Assembly: GCF_951805225.1 (NCBI RefSeq)
Contig: NZ_OX638201.1
Coordinates: 5,952,001 to 6,016,000 of the forward strand
Reading direction: 5' to 3'
DNA length: 64,000 nt
Origin: an uncultured Flavobacterium sp.
GTDB taxonomy: Bacteria > Bacteroidota > Bacteroidia > Flavobacteriales > Flavobacteriaceae
The notes beneath the pieces were generated by a model. The model had not been told where the DNA came from and searched no databases. It saw nothing but the letters and a program-made list of their open reading frames with translations. Shown piece after piece: positions 24,192-30,874 of this stretch; within the stretch, counting starts at the first letter, position 1; each line of letters opens with the position of its first letter. The translations under genes were made by a program, and so were the position numbers.

Positions 24192-24199
24192 TACTTTTG
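24192..24199 (+). promoter_or_regulatory. -7 promoter element for rpsU
   Basis: TACTTTTG fits TAnnTTTG and ends 29 bases before the ATG at 24229, placing the start of the transcript just ahead of the ribosome binding site. Confidence 0.65.
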
Positions 24200-24212
24200 C
24201 ACCCTTAACGAG

Positions 24213-24219
24213 AGGAGGT
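24213..24219 (+). promoter_or_regulatory. Strong Shine-Dalgarno site of rpsU
   Basis: AGGAGGT, full complementarity to the 16S 3' end core, nine bases before the ATG. Most genes in this window have only A-rich leaders, so this is exceptional. In Flavobacterium johnsoniae, the bS21 gene is known to use a strong Shine-Dalgarno that only ribosomes lacking bS21 can read well, giving autoregulation; the sequence here fits that model. Confidence 0.85.
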
Positions 24220-24228
24220 GTCAATATT

Positions 24229-24423
24229 ATGTTAATTATACCAATTAAAGACGGAGAAAATATCGATAGAGCATTAAAGCGCTATAAAAGAAAATTTGAT
24301 AAAACAGGAACTGTTCGTCAACTAAGAGCACGTACTGCTTTTATTAAGCCTTCTGTAATCAAAAGAGCTCAAATTCAAAAAGCTGCTTACATTCAAAACT
24401 TGAGAGATAGTTTAGAAAGTTAG
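24229..24423 (+). CDS. rpsU: 30S ribosomal protein bS21
   Basis: A 64-aa basic protein with the bS21 pattern: MLIIPIKDGENIDRALKRYK, then RARTAFIKPSVIKRAQIQKA. It binds near the 16S 3' end, next to bS18 and bS6, and in flavobacteria it helps hide the anti-Shine-Dalgarno. The strong Shine-Dalgarno upstream (24213-24219) is what that autoregulation needs. It is monocistronic: a promoter lies 30 bases upstream and a perfect palindrome terminator at 24448-24485 follows. Confidence 0.96.
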   Translation: MLIIPIKDGENIDRALKRYKRKFDKTGTVRQLRARTAFIKPSVIKRAQIQKAAYIQNLRDSLES

Positions 24424-24447
24424 TATTAGGCTTTTTTAAAAATAATT

Positions 24448-24485
24448 ACCGTTAGTATCAAAATTTTGATACTAACGGTTTTTTT
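24448..24485 (+). terminator. Rho-independent terminator of rpsU (32-bp perfect palindrome plus T-run)
   Basis: ACCGTTAGTATCAAAA is followed directly by its reverse complement and then a T-run; the stem ends 56 bases after the rpsU stop codon. Confidence 0.85.
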
Positions 24486-24560
24486 ATGCTTAATTTTGAA
24501 GTAGCTATATAAGGTGTAAGTGGTTTTTATTTATTCTGTAATTAATAAGTGTTTGTTTTT

Positions 24561-25454
24561 ATGAAATCAAATAAAGAGGCGTTTCGTGAATATCTTCAAC
24601 TGGAGAAGAAATATTCTGTACATACGGTAAATGCTTATTTGAATGATATCTTGTTTTTTGAAACGTTCAATAAAACTCATTTTGAACAGGAGAATATCGA
24701 GCAGGTAAATTATAGTCAGATAAGAAGTTGGGTTGTTTCTTTGGTGGATGAGGATATTTCAAATGTTTCTGTAAATCGTAAAATGGCTTCTTTGAAAGCT
24801 TTTTATAAGTTTCTTTTAAAGACAAAGCAAATAGAGGTTAGTCCTATGTTGAAGCATAAAGCTTTGAAAACGCCGAAAATTATTCAGATTCCTTTTTCTG
24901 AAAAAGAACTAACGGATTTAATGCGGGAAATTGATAATCCTTCTGGTTTTGAAGAGGTGAGGGATAAGCTTATAATTGATTTGTTTTATACTACCGGAAT
25001 GCGAAGAGCTGAGTTGATACATTTGATGAAGAATAATGTTGATTTATCTTCGAATGTGGTTAAGGTTTTAGGGAAACGAAATAAAGAACGTATTATTCCG
25101 ATTTTACCGATTATTATAGAGCAATTTGGTTTGTATTTGAAAGAAAGATCTCAGCTTGAAAAGATAGTAGATGATGATTATTTTTTTATTTCCCGAAAAG
25201 GGTTAAAATTGAGCGAATCTTTTGTGTATCGATTAATAAATTCATACTTTAGTAGAGTCTCTGAAAAGGTAAAAAAAAGTCCACATGTGCTTCGGCATAC
25301 TTTTGCGACTCACTTATTAAATAACGGAGCGGATTTAAATTCAGTTAAGGAATTATTAGGGCATTCGAGTTTAGCGTCAACGCAAGTTTATACTCATAAT
25401 AGTTTAGCAGAGCTTAAAAAGGTGTATACTGATGCGCATCCTCGGAACAAATAA
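24561..25454 (+). CDS. xerC: Tyrosine recombinase XerC
   Basis: A 297-aa site-specific recombinase. The N-terminal SAM-like core-binding domain (EYLQLEKKYSVHTVNAYL) is followed by the catalytic domain, with the active residues in TTGMRRAEL (Arg), HVLRHTFATHLL (His and Arg), LGHSSLASTQ (His) and the nucleophile in VYTH (Tyr). It fits a Xer recombinase of the kind that resolves chromosome dimers at dif; whether it pairs with a XerD elsewhere is not seen. The ATG at 24561 is preferred over the GTG at 24549. It overlaps the 5' leader region of the next gene and probably shares its transcript with hpf. Confidence 0.93.
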   Translation: MKSNKEAFREYLQLEKKYSVHTVNAYLNDILFFETFNKTHFEQENIEQVNYSQIRSWVVSLVDEDISNVSVNRKMASLKAFYKFLLKTKQIEVSPMLKHKALKTPKIIQIPFSEKELTDLMREIDNPSGFEEVRDKLIIDLFYTTGMRRAELIHLMKNNVDLSSNVVKVLGKRNKERIIPILPIIIEQFGLYLKERSQLEKIVDDDYFFISRKGLKLSESFVYRLINSYFSRVSEKVKKSPHVLRHTFATHLLNNGADLNSVKELLGHSSLASTQVYTHNSLAELKKVYTDAHPRNK

Positions 25455-25488
25455 TAGTTCTGAAATGTTTAACCCTAAAATTAGTATT

Positions 25489-25791
25489 ATGAAGGTAGAT
25501 GTTCATGCAGTTAACTTTACTGTTGACAGAAAATTGGTGGATTTTATTCAAGAGAGAATGGATAAATTAGAAAAATATTACGATCGAGTGGTTTCGGCCG
25601 ATGTTTTTTTGAAAGTTGAAAGAACAAGTGATAAGGAGAATAAGGCAGTAGAGATTAAGATTAATGTCCCGGGAGATGATTTTTTGGTTAAAAAGCAATG
25701 CAAGACATTTGAAGAAGCGGTCGAACTTTCGGCAGAATCTTTAGAACGTTTACTAGTAAAAAGGAAAGAAAAAATAAGAGCACACATATAA
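25489..25791 (+). CDS. hpf: Ribosome hibernation-promoting factor (short HPF type)
   Basis: A 100-aa protein: MKVDVHAVNFTVDRKLVDFI, then VVSADVFLKVERT and VKKQCKTFEEAVELSAESL with RLLVKRKEK. This is the N-terminal HPF/RaiA domain, which binds the 30S decoding region and blocks tRNA and mRNA sites during stress or slow growth. It lacks the C-terminal dimerisation domain of long HPFs, so 100S formation would need another factor. The ATG at 25489 is chosen over 25432, because the extra 19 residues overlap xerC and look non-coding. The tRNA and tuf cluster follows. Confidence 0.9.
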   Translation: MKVDVHAVNFTVDRKLVDFIQERMDKLEKYYDRVVSADVFLKVERTSDKENKAVEIKINVPGDDFLVKKQCKTFEEAVELSAESLERLLVKRKEKIRAHI

Positions 25792-25814
25792 TTGAAAAAT
25801 TTTTTCAAAAAATG

Positions 25815-25845
25815 TTTTGATACAAAGATAAAATAGCTACATTTG
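25815..25845 (+). promoter_or_regulatory. Promoter of the tRNA-tuf operon
   Basis: TTTTG (25815-25819) and TACATTTG (25838-25845) are 18 bases apart, the best match to the Bacteroidota -33/-7 promoter in this window. It would start the Thr-Tyr-Thr tRNAs and tuf. Confidence 0.75.
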
Positions 25846-25882
25846 CAGTCCGTTAGAAATAGCGGACTTTTTTATTGATATT

Positions 25883-25956
25883 GCCAGCGTAGCTCAGTTG
25901 GCTAGAGCAGCTGATTTGTAATCAGCAGGTCGTGGGTTCGAGTCCCTCCGCCGGCT
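25883..25956 (+). tRNA. tRNA-Thr (anticodon UGU)
   Basis: A complete cloverleaf of 74 bases. The anticodon stem GCTGA/TCAGC carries the loop TTTGTAA, giving UGU. The acceptor stem GCCAGCG pairs with CGCCGGC except for A4 opposite C69. No CCA is encoded. It is first in the Thr-Tyr-Thr-tuf-Trp cluster. Confidence 0.93.
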
Positions 25957-26011
25957 CTAAAATATTTCAAATGCGATTTGAAATTGTTCATGCAATTATT
26001 GATAAAATAAA

Positions 26012-26092
26012 GGGGAGATACTCAAGCGGCCAACGAGGGCAGACTGTAAATCTGCTGTGTGAACTTCGCAGGTTCGAATCCTGCTCTCCCCA
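26012..26092 (+). tRNA. tRNA-Tyr (anticodon GUA)
   Basis: An 81-base class II tRNA with the acceptor stem GGGGAGA/TCTCCCC, anticodon stem GCAGA/TCTGC around CTGTAAA (anticodon GUA), and the long variable arm characteristic of tRNA-Tyr. No CCA encoded. Confidence 0.95.
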
Positions 26093-26189
26093 CAAATTTT
26101 GATTTCAGGTTAATGATTTCAGAATTTAGATTTGTCTTAAAAAAGATTTGATTTTGATTAGAAATCAGAGAATCTAAGATTAGAACTCT

Positions 26190-26261
26190 GCCGACTTAGC
26201 TCAGGGGTAGAGTGCTTCCTTGGTAAGGAAGAGGTCACGGGTTCAATTCCCGTAGTTGGCT
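26190..26261 (+). tRNA. tRNA-Thr (anticodon GGU)
   Basis: A 72-base tRNA; acceptor GCCGACT/AGTTGGC, anticodon stem CTTCC/GGAAG around TTGGTAA, giving GGU, which reads ACC and ACU codons. No CCA encoded. It lies 55 bases before tuf, as in many bacteria. Confidence 0.95.
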
Positions 26262-26316
26262 CAAGTAAGTAGGAAATTGAAAATTAATATATAACTAAGA
26301 TTAAAAATTAAGTAAA

Positions 26317-27504
26317 ATGGCAAAGGAGAATTTTAATCGTTCCAAACCGCACTTAAACATAGGTACAATTGGACACGTGGATCACGGAAAAACTACATTA
26401 ACTGCAGCAATTACAAAAGTATTGTCTGATGCTGGTTACTGTCAAGCAAAATCGTTTGATCAAATCGATAACGCTCCAGAGGAGAAAGAAAGAGGTATTA
26501 CTATTAATACATCACACGTAGAGTATGAAACAGCTAACCGTCACTACGCTCACGTTGACTGTCCAGGTCACGCGGATTACGTAAAGAACATGGTTACTGG
26601 AGCAGCTCAAATGGATGGAGCTATCTTAGTAGTTGCTGCTACAGATGGTCCAATGCCACAAACTCGTGAGCACATCCTTTTAGGTCGTCAGGTAGGTATT
26701 CCAAGAATCGTTGTTTTCATGAACAAAGTGGATATGGTTGATGATGCTGAATTGTTAGAGCTTGTTGAAATGGAAATTAGAGATTTATTATCTTTCTATG
26801 AATATGATGGAGATAATGGTCCTGTAGTTCAAGGTTCTGCTTTAGGAGGATTGAATAATGATCCTGCTTGGGTACCAAAAATCATTGAATTAATGGAAGC
26901 TGTTGATGCTTGGATCGAAGAGCCAGTACGTGACGTAGCTAAACCATTCTTGATGCCGGTTGAAGATGTATTTACAATTACTGGTCGTGGAACTGTTGCT
27001 ACAGGTCGTATCGAAACAGGTATTGCTAATACAGGAGATCCAGTTGAAATCATTGGTATGGGAGCTGATAAATTAACTTCTACTATTACAGGAGTTGAGA
27101 TGTTCCGTAAAATCCTTGATAGAGGAGAAGCTGGAGATAACGTAGGTTTATTGTTAAGAGGTATTGATAAAGAATCTATCAAAAGAGGAATGGTTATCAT
27201 TAAGCCAGGATCAGTAAAACCACACGCTACTTTCAAAGCTGAGGTTTATATCTTGAAAAAAGAAGAAGGTGGACGTCATACTCCATTCCATAATAACTAC
27301 CGTCCACAGTTCTACGTACGTACAACTGACGTAACAGGAGTTATTACTTTACCAGAAGGAGTAGAGATGGTAATGCCAGGAGACAACTTGACTATTAATG
27401 TTGCTTTATTAAGCCCAATCGCAATGAGCGTAGGTTTACGTTTCGCTATCCGTGAAGGTGGTAGAACAGTAGGAGCAGGTCAGGTGACTGAAATCGTAGG
27501 ATAA
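26317..27504 (+). CDS. tuf: Translation elongation factor Tu
   Basis: A 395-aa GTPase that brings aminoacyl-tRNAs to the ribosome. GTP-binding motifs are GHVDHGKTT (G1), DCPGHADYV (G3) and NKVDMVDD (G4). The effector region RGITINTSHVEYET is typical EF-Tu. Domains 2 and 3 follow with the C-terminal signature RFAIREGGRTVGAGQV. Length is standard. Codon use is strongly biased to a few codons, as expected for a highly expressed gene. It shares the promoter at 25815-25845 with the upstream tRNAs, and a weak hairpin (27521-27558) lies between it and tRNA-Trp. Confidence 0.99.
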   Translation: MAKENFNRSKPHLNIGTIGHVDHGKTTLTAAITKVLSDAGYCQAKSFDQIDNAPEEKERGITINTSHVEYETANRHYAHVDCPGHADYVKNMVTGAAQMDGAILVVAATDGPMPQTREHILLGRQVGIPRIVVFMNKVDMVDDAELLELVEMEIRDLLSFYEYDGDNGPVVQGSALGGLNNDPAWVPKIIELMEAVDAWIEEPVRDVAKPFLMPVEDVFTITGRGTVATGRIETGIANTGDPVEIIGMGADKLTSTITGVEMFRKILDRGEAGDNVGLLLRGIDKESIKRGMVIIKPGSVKPHATFKAEVYILKKEEGGRHTPFHNNYRPQFYVRTTDVTGVITLPEGVEMVMPGDNLTINVALLSPIAMSVGLRFAIREGGRTVGAGQVTEIVG

Positions 27505-27520
27505 TCCTATAAAAATTATA

Positions 27521-27558
27521 AAAAGCCAGTTGATTCTTAACTGATATCGCTGGCTTTT
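27521..27558 (+). terminator. Weak hairpin terminator/attenuator after tuf
   Basis: AAAAGCCAG and CTGGCTTTT are paired across 20 bases. The downstream T-run is short (CTTTTAATTA), so it may only reduce read-through into tRNA-Trp and secE. Confidence 0.55.
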
Positions 27559-27562
27559 AATT

Positions 27563-27633
27563 ACGGGCGTAGTTCAAGGGTAGAATAGCGGTCTCCAAAA
27601 CCGTTGATGGGGGTTCGAATCCCTCCGCCCGTG
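27563..27633 (+). tRNA. tRNA-Trp (anticodon CCA)
   Basis: A 71-base tRNA; acceptor ACGGGCG/CGCCCGT, anticodon loop CTCCAAA giving CCA. It lies between tuf and secE, the usual position in Bacteroidota. No CCA encoded. Confidence 0.95.
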
Positions 27634-27651
27634 CAATATAAAATATATCAA

Positions 27652-27849
27652 ATGACAAAAGTTACTAATTATTTATCAGAGGCTTTCGAAGAGTTAAAGT
27701 CAAATGTTACTTGGCCTGCTTGGGCTGAGGTTCAAAAATTGACAATTGTTGTGGCTGTATTTTCGGTTTTATTCGCCTTGGCAACATGGGGAGTAGACGA
27801 ATTTTTTGCAAAAGCTTTGGCTGGATTTTTTAACTGGTTAAAAGGATAA
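27652..27849 (+). CDS. secE: Preprotein translocase subunit SecE
   Basis: A 65-aa single-pass inner-membrane protein of the SecYEG channel. It starts MTKVTNYLSEAFEELKSN with the amphipathic segment and Trp-Pro (NVTWPAWAEV), then one transmembrane helix (VVAVFSVLFALATWGVDEFF). An upstream in-frame ATG lies inside tRNA-Trp, so the ATG at 27652 is the right start. It is followed ten bases later by nusG. Confidence 0.96.
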   Translation: MTKVTNYLSEAFEELKSNVTWPAWAEVQKLTIVVAVFSVLFALATWGVDEFFAKALAGFFNWLKG

Positions 27850-27859
27850 TTTTTTTGTG

Positions 27860-28411
27860 ATGGCAGATAATAATGTGAAAAAATGGTACGTGGTTAGAGC
27901 TGTAAGCGGGCAAGAAAATAAAGTCAAAGCTTATATCGAAACCGAGATTGCCAGATTAGGTATGGGTGATTATGTTTCCCAAGTTTTAGTGCCTACAGAA
28001 AAAGTAGTTACTGTAAAAGAAGGAAAGAAAATGTCTAAGGATAAAGTTTATTTTCCTGGATATGTTATGATCGAAGCCAATTTAGTTGGTGAGATACCTC
28101 ATATTATTAAGTCTATTACTAGTGTAATTGGATTTTTAGGAGAGATTAAAGGTGGAGAACCTGTTCCTTTGAGACTTTCTGAAGTAAATAGAATGTTAGG
28201 TAAAGTAGATGAGCTTGCTGTTAATACAGATACTCGTTCTATTCCTTTCAACTTAGGAGAAACTGTTAAAGTGATCGATGGTCCTTTCAATGGCTTCAAC
28301 GGAACGGTTGAAAAAATCAATGAAGAAAAGCGTAAACTTGAAGTAATGGTTAAGATTTTCGGAAGAAAAACTCCATTAGAATTGAGTTTTATGCAAGTTG
28401 AAAAAGTATAA
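27860..28411 (+). CDS. nusG: Transcription termination/antitermination factor NusG
   Basis: A 183-aa protein that binds RNA polymerase clamp and modulates pausing and Rho-dependent termination. The N-terminal NGN domain begins KKWYVVRAVSGQENKVKAYI and contains PGYVMIEANLVGEIPHII. The C-terminal KOW domain has FNLGETVKVIDGPFNGFNGT. The ATG at 27860 is preferred to the GTG three bases earlier. It sits in the conserved secE-nusG-rplK order. Confidence 0.97.
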   Translation: MADNNVKKWYVVRAVSGQENKVKAYIETEIARLGMGDYVSQVLVPTEKVVTVKEGKKMSKDKVYFPGYVMIEANLVGEIPHIIKSITSVIGFLGEIKGGEPVPLRLSEVNRMLGKVDELAVNTDTRSIPFNLGETVKVIDGPFNGFNGTVEKINEEKRKLEVMVKIFGRKTPLELSFMQVEKV

Positions 28412-28433
28412 TTTTTGTTACATCTATAATAAC

Positions 28434-28462
28434 CACCGTAATCGCTTCCAATGATTAGGGTG
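28434..28462 (+). promoter_or_regulatory. Candidate uL1-responsive hairpin in the rplK leader
   Basis: CACCGTAATC and GATTAGGGTG can pair over ten positions with a single G-G mismatch and a nine-base loop, 16 bases before the rplK ATG. In many bacteria ribosomal protein L1 represses the L11-L1 operon from the leader of rplK. Whether this hairpin is that target is inference; no folding was calculated. Confidence 0.45.
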
Positions 28463-28478
28463 TTAAATTTTTTAAAAA

Positions 28479-28916
28479 ATGGCTAAAGAAATTAGTAAGG
28501 TAGTTAAACTACAAGTTAAGGGAGGTGCTGCGAATCCGTCGCCACCGGTTGGACCTGCTTTAGGAGCTGCTGGGGTTAATATCATGGAGTTCTGTAAGCA
28601 GTTCAATGCTAGAACACAAGATAAACCTGGCAAAATATGCCCAGTACAAATTACTGTGTATAAAGACAAATCATTTGATTTTGTTGTAAAAACTCCTCCG
28701 GCTGCTGTCCAATTATTGGAAGCTGCAAAGCTAAAGTCTGGATCAGGTGAACCAAATCGTAAAAAAGTAGCTAGTGTTACTTGGGACGTTATCAAAGCTA
28801 TTGCTGAAGATAAAATGGTAGATTTAAATGCATTCACAATCGAATCTGCAATGAGCATGATCGCTGGAACTGCTAGATCTATGGGTATAACTGTATCAGG
28901 AGATGCTCCTTTTTAA
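28479..28916 (+). CDS. rplK: 50S ribosomal protein uL11
   Basis: A 145-aa protein of the GTPase-associated centre. Signature stretches: GGAANPSPPVGPALGAAGVN, then KSGSGEPNRKKVASV and a C-terminal MIAGTARSMGI. It forms the rplK-rplA transcription unit with a candidate leader hairpin. Confidence 0.98.
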   Translation: MAKEISKVVKLQVKGGAANPSPPVGPALGAAGVNIMEFCKQFNARTQDKPGKICPVQITVYKDKSFDFVVKTPPAAVQLLEAAKLKSGSGEPNRKKVASVTWDVIKAIAEDKMVDLNAFTIESAMSMIAGTARSMGITVSGDAPF

Positions 28917-28929
28917 TTAAGAGAAAGAA

Positions 28930-29619
28930 ATGGCAAAATTAACAAAAAAGCAAAAAGAGGCTGCTTCAAAAATTGAAAAGAACAAACTATACACTTTGAA
29001 AGATGCTGCTGCATTAATTAAAGTTATAGCTTCTGCAAAATTTGATGAGTCTGTTGATATCGCAGTTCGTTTGGGTGTAGATCCAAGAAAAGCGAATCAA
29101 ATGGTTAGAGGTGTAGTTACATTACCTCACGGAACAGGTAAAGACGTTAAAGTATTAGCATTAGTTACTCCGGATAAAGAAGCGGAAGCTAAAGAAGCTG
29201 GAGCTGATTATGTAGGTCTTGACGATTATTTACAAAAAATTAAAGATGGTTGGACAGATGTTGATGTTATCATCACTATGCCAGCTGTTATGGGTAAATT
29301 AGGTCCATTAGGTCGTATTTTAGGACCTAGAGGTTTAATGCCAAACCCTAAAACAGGTACTGTAACTATGGATGTTGCAAAAGCTGTTCAAGAGGTTAAA
29401 GCTGGTAAAATTGACTTTAAAGTTGATAAAACTGGTATCGTACATGCAGGAATTGGTAAAGTTTCTTTTGGAGCTGAGCAAATTTATGACAATGCACACG
29501 AAATTATTCAAACATTAATCAAACTTAAACCAACTGCTGCTAAAGGTACCTACATTAAAGGTATTCACCTTACAAGCACTATGAGTCCTGCAATTGCATT
29601 GGACCCTAAAGCAGTATAA
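28930..29619 (+). CDS. rplA: 50S ribosomal protein uL1
   Basis: A 229-aa protein of the L1 stalk. Typical segments are VRLGVDPRKANQMVRGVV, TMPAVMGKLGPLGRILGPRG and KVDKTGIVHAGIGKVSF. In other bacteria it is the translational repressor of its own operon; the candidate site lies upstream of rplK. It starts 13 bases after rplK. Confidence 0.98.
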   Translation: MAKLTKKQKEAASKIEKNKLYTLKDAAALIKVIASAKFDESVDIAVRLGVDPRKANQMVRGVVTLPHGTGKDVKVLALVTPDKEAEAKEAGADYVGLDDYLQKIKDGWTDVDVIITMPAVMGKLGPLGRILGPRGLMPNPKTGTVTMDVAKAVQEVKAGKIDFKVDKTGIVHAGIGKVSFGAEQIYDNAHEIIQTLIKLKPTAAKGTYIKGIHLTSTMSPAIALDPKAV

Positions 29620-29641
29620 TTGGTAGTTAATAATTTTTAGT

Positions 29642-30145
29642 ATGACTAGAGAAGAAAAATCAATCGCGATTGAAGATTTAACTGCACAGTTAGCTGGTAC
29701 AAATATTATTTATGTATCTGATATTTCTGGATTAAACGCAGAAACAACTTCAAACTTGAGAAGAGCTTGTTTTAAAGCAGGTATTAAATTAGAGGTTGTA
29801 AAAAATACTTTGCTTGCAAAAGCAATGGAAGCTTCTGCTAATGACTATGGAGATTTACCTTCAGTATTGACAGGTAACAGTGCTATATTTATTTCAGATG
29901 TTGCAAATGCACCTGGAAAAATTATTAAAGATTTCAGAAAAAAATCGGCTAAACCTGTATTAAAAGGAGCTTATATTAACTCTGAAATTTATATTGGAGA
30001 TGATCAATTAGATGCATTAGCAACTATCAAATCTAAAGAAGAACTTCTTGGAGAACTTATTGGATTATTGCAATCACCAGCACAAAGAATTATTTCAGCT
30101 TTACAAAACAAATTCGCTGGTAGCGAAGAAGAAGCTGAAGCATAA
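29642..30145 (+). CDS. rplJ: 50S ribosomal protein uL10
   Basis: A 167-aa stalk base protein that anchors L7/L12 to the ribosome. N-terminal MTREEKSIAIEDLTAQLAGT, then YVSDISGLNAETTSNLRRAC and the C-terminal helix AQRIISALQNKFAG that binds L7/L12. It starts 22 bases after rplA. Confidence 0.97.
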   Translation: MTREEKSIAIEDLTAQLAGTNIIYVSDISGLNAETTSNLRRACFKAGIKLEVVKNTLLAKAMEASANDYGDLPSVLTGNSAIFISDVANAPGKIIKDFRKKSAKPVLKGAYINSEIYIGDDQLDALATIKSKEELLGELIGLLQSPAQRIISALQNKFAGSEEEAEA

Positions 30146-30236
30146 TAATTCGTACGAGGAATTAAATTTCCTTGTAGCTTAATTAGCGCACAATAAATAA
30201 ATTATATTTTACAAATCATTTTAAACGATAGAAAAA

Positions 30237-30608
30237 ATGGCAGATTTGAAACAATTCGCAGAACAATTAGTTAACCTAACAGTTAAAGAAGTTAACGAAT
30301 TAGCAACAATATTAAAAGACGAGTATGGTATCGAGCCTGCTGCTGCAGCTGTAGTAGTTGCTGCTGGTGGTGGAGAAGGTGCTGCTGAAGAAGCGCAAAC
30401 TGAATTTACAGTTGTATTAAAAGAAGCTGGTGCTTCTAAATTAGCAGTTGTGAAATTAGTAAAAGAACTTACAGGTTTAGGTTTGAAAGAAGCTAAAGAT
30501 GTAGTTGACGGTGCTCCAAGTAACGTTAAAGAAGGTGTTTCTAAAGAAGAGGCTGAAGGTCTTAAAAAATCATTAGAAGAAGCTGGAGCTGTAGTTGAAT
30601 TAAAATAA
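30237..30608 (+). CDS. rplL: 50S ribosomal protein bL12 (L7/L12)
   Basis: A 123-aa protein, present in several copies per ribosome, that recruits translation factors. The N-terminal dimerisation region (LKQFAEQLVNLTVKEVNELA) is followed by an Ala/Gly-rich hinge, and then the conserved C-terminal domain with LKEAGASKLAVVKLVKEL and GLGLKEAKDVVDGAPSN. It precedes rpoB by 266 bases containing an attenuator-like hairpin. Confidence 0.98.
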   Translation: MADLKQFAEQLVNLTVKEVNELATILKDEYGIEPAAAAVVVAAGGGEGAAEEAQTEFTVVLKEAGASKLAVVKLVKELTGLGLKEAKDVVDGAPSNVKEGVSKEEAEGLKKSLEEAGAVVELK

Positions 30609-30630
30609 TTCAACTCGGTTTTAAGAACTA

Positions 30631-30673
30631 GGTTTAGGTCCTGAGTTAACACTCAAAGGCCTAAACCATTTTT
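30631..30673 (+). promoter_or_regulatory. Attenuator-like hairpin between rplL and rpoB
   Basis: GGTTTAGG pairs with CCTAAACC, and inside CC pairs with GG and TGAGT with ACTCA around a TAAC loop; ATTTTT follows. An attenuator between rplL and rpoB that limits RNA polymerase synthesis is known from E. coli; the same position here suggests a similar role. Confidence 0.6.
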
Positions 30674-30874
30674 CGTATAATAAAATACATTAAATTTTAT
30701 TATCAAATAGTTTAATATACGAAAGAGTTTTTGATCAATACGAAGAAAGAAAATTGGACTAAATTTTATTGGTTTATTTTTAAAGATGTATTGATTTTAA
30801 AAAGAAAGTATAGACTACGCAGTGTGTTTTTACACAAAAAAATTACTTTTTTTTAATCAAAATTTTGTCCATTG

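Larger units (their letters stand above)
23864..24228. other. Intergenic region before rpsU
   Basis: The 365-base gap holds a dispersed repeat with an embedded hairpin (23875-24009), then A/T-rich sequence with no gene, and at its end the rpsU promoter (24192-24199) and Shine-Dalgarno site (24213-24219). Near 24160 a TAACTCATAATTCATAATT stretch is simple-sequence-like. Confidence 0.6.

Noticed and set aside
24561..25454. XerC gene as evidence for a mobile element
   Set aside because: It is a typical chromosomal Xer recombinase with no integrase-type neighbours, attachment repeats or cargo, and the nearby tRNAs are intact.
25883..26261. Loss of a Gly tRNA from the Thr-Tyr-Gly-Thr cluster
   Set aside because: The enterobacterial order has a Gly tRNA, but this is probably just the normal flavobacterial arrangement, not a loss in this strain.
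28472..28858. Antisense open frames in ribosomal and RNA polymerase genes
   Set aside because: They mirror the codon bias of highly expressed genes on the other strand and lack start signals or homology.
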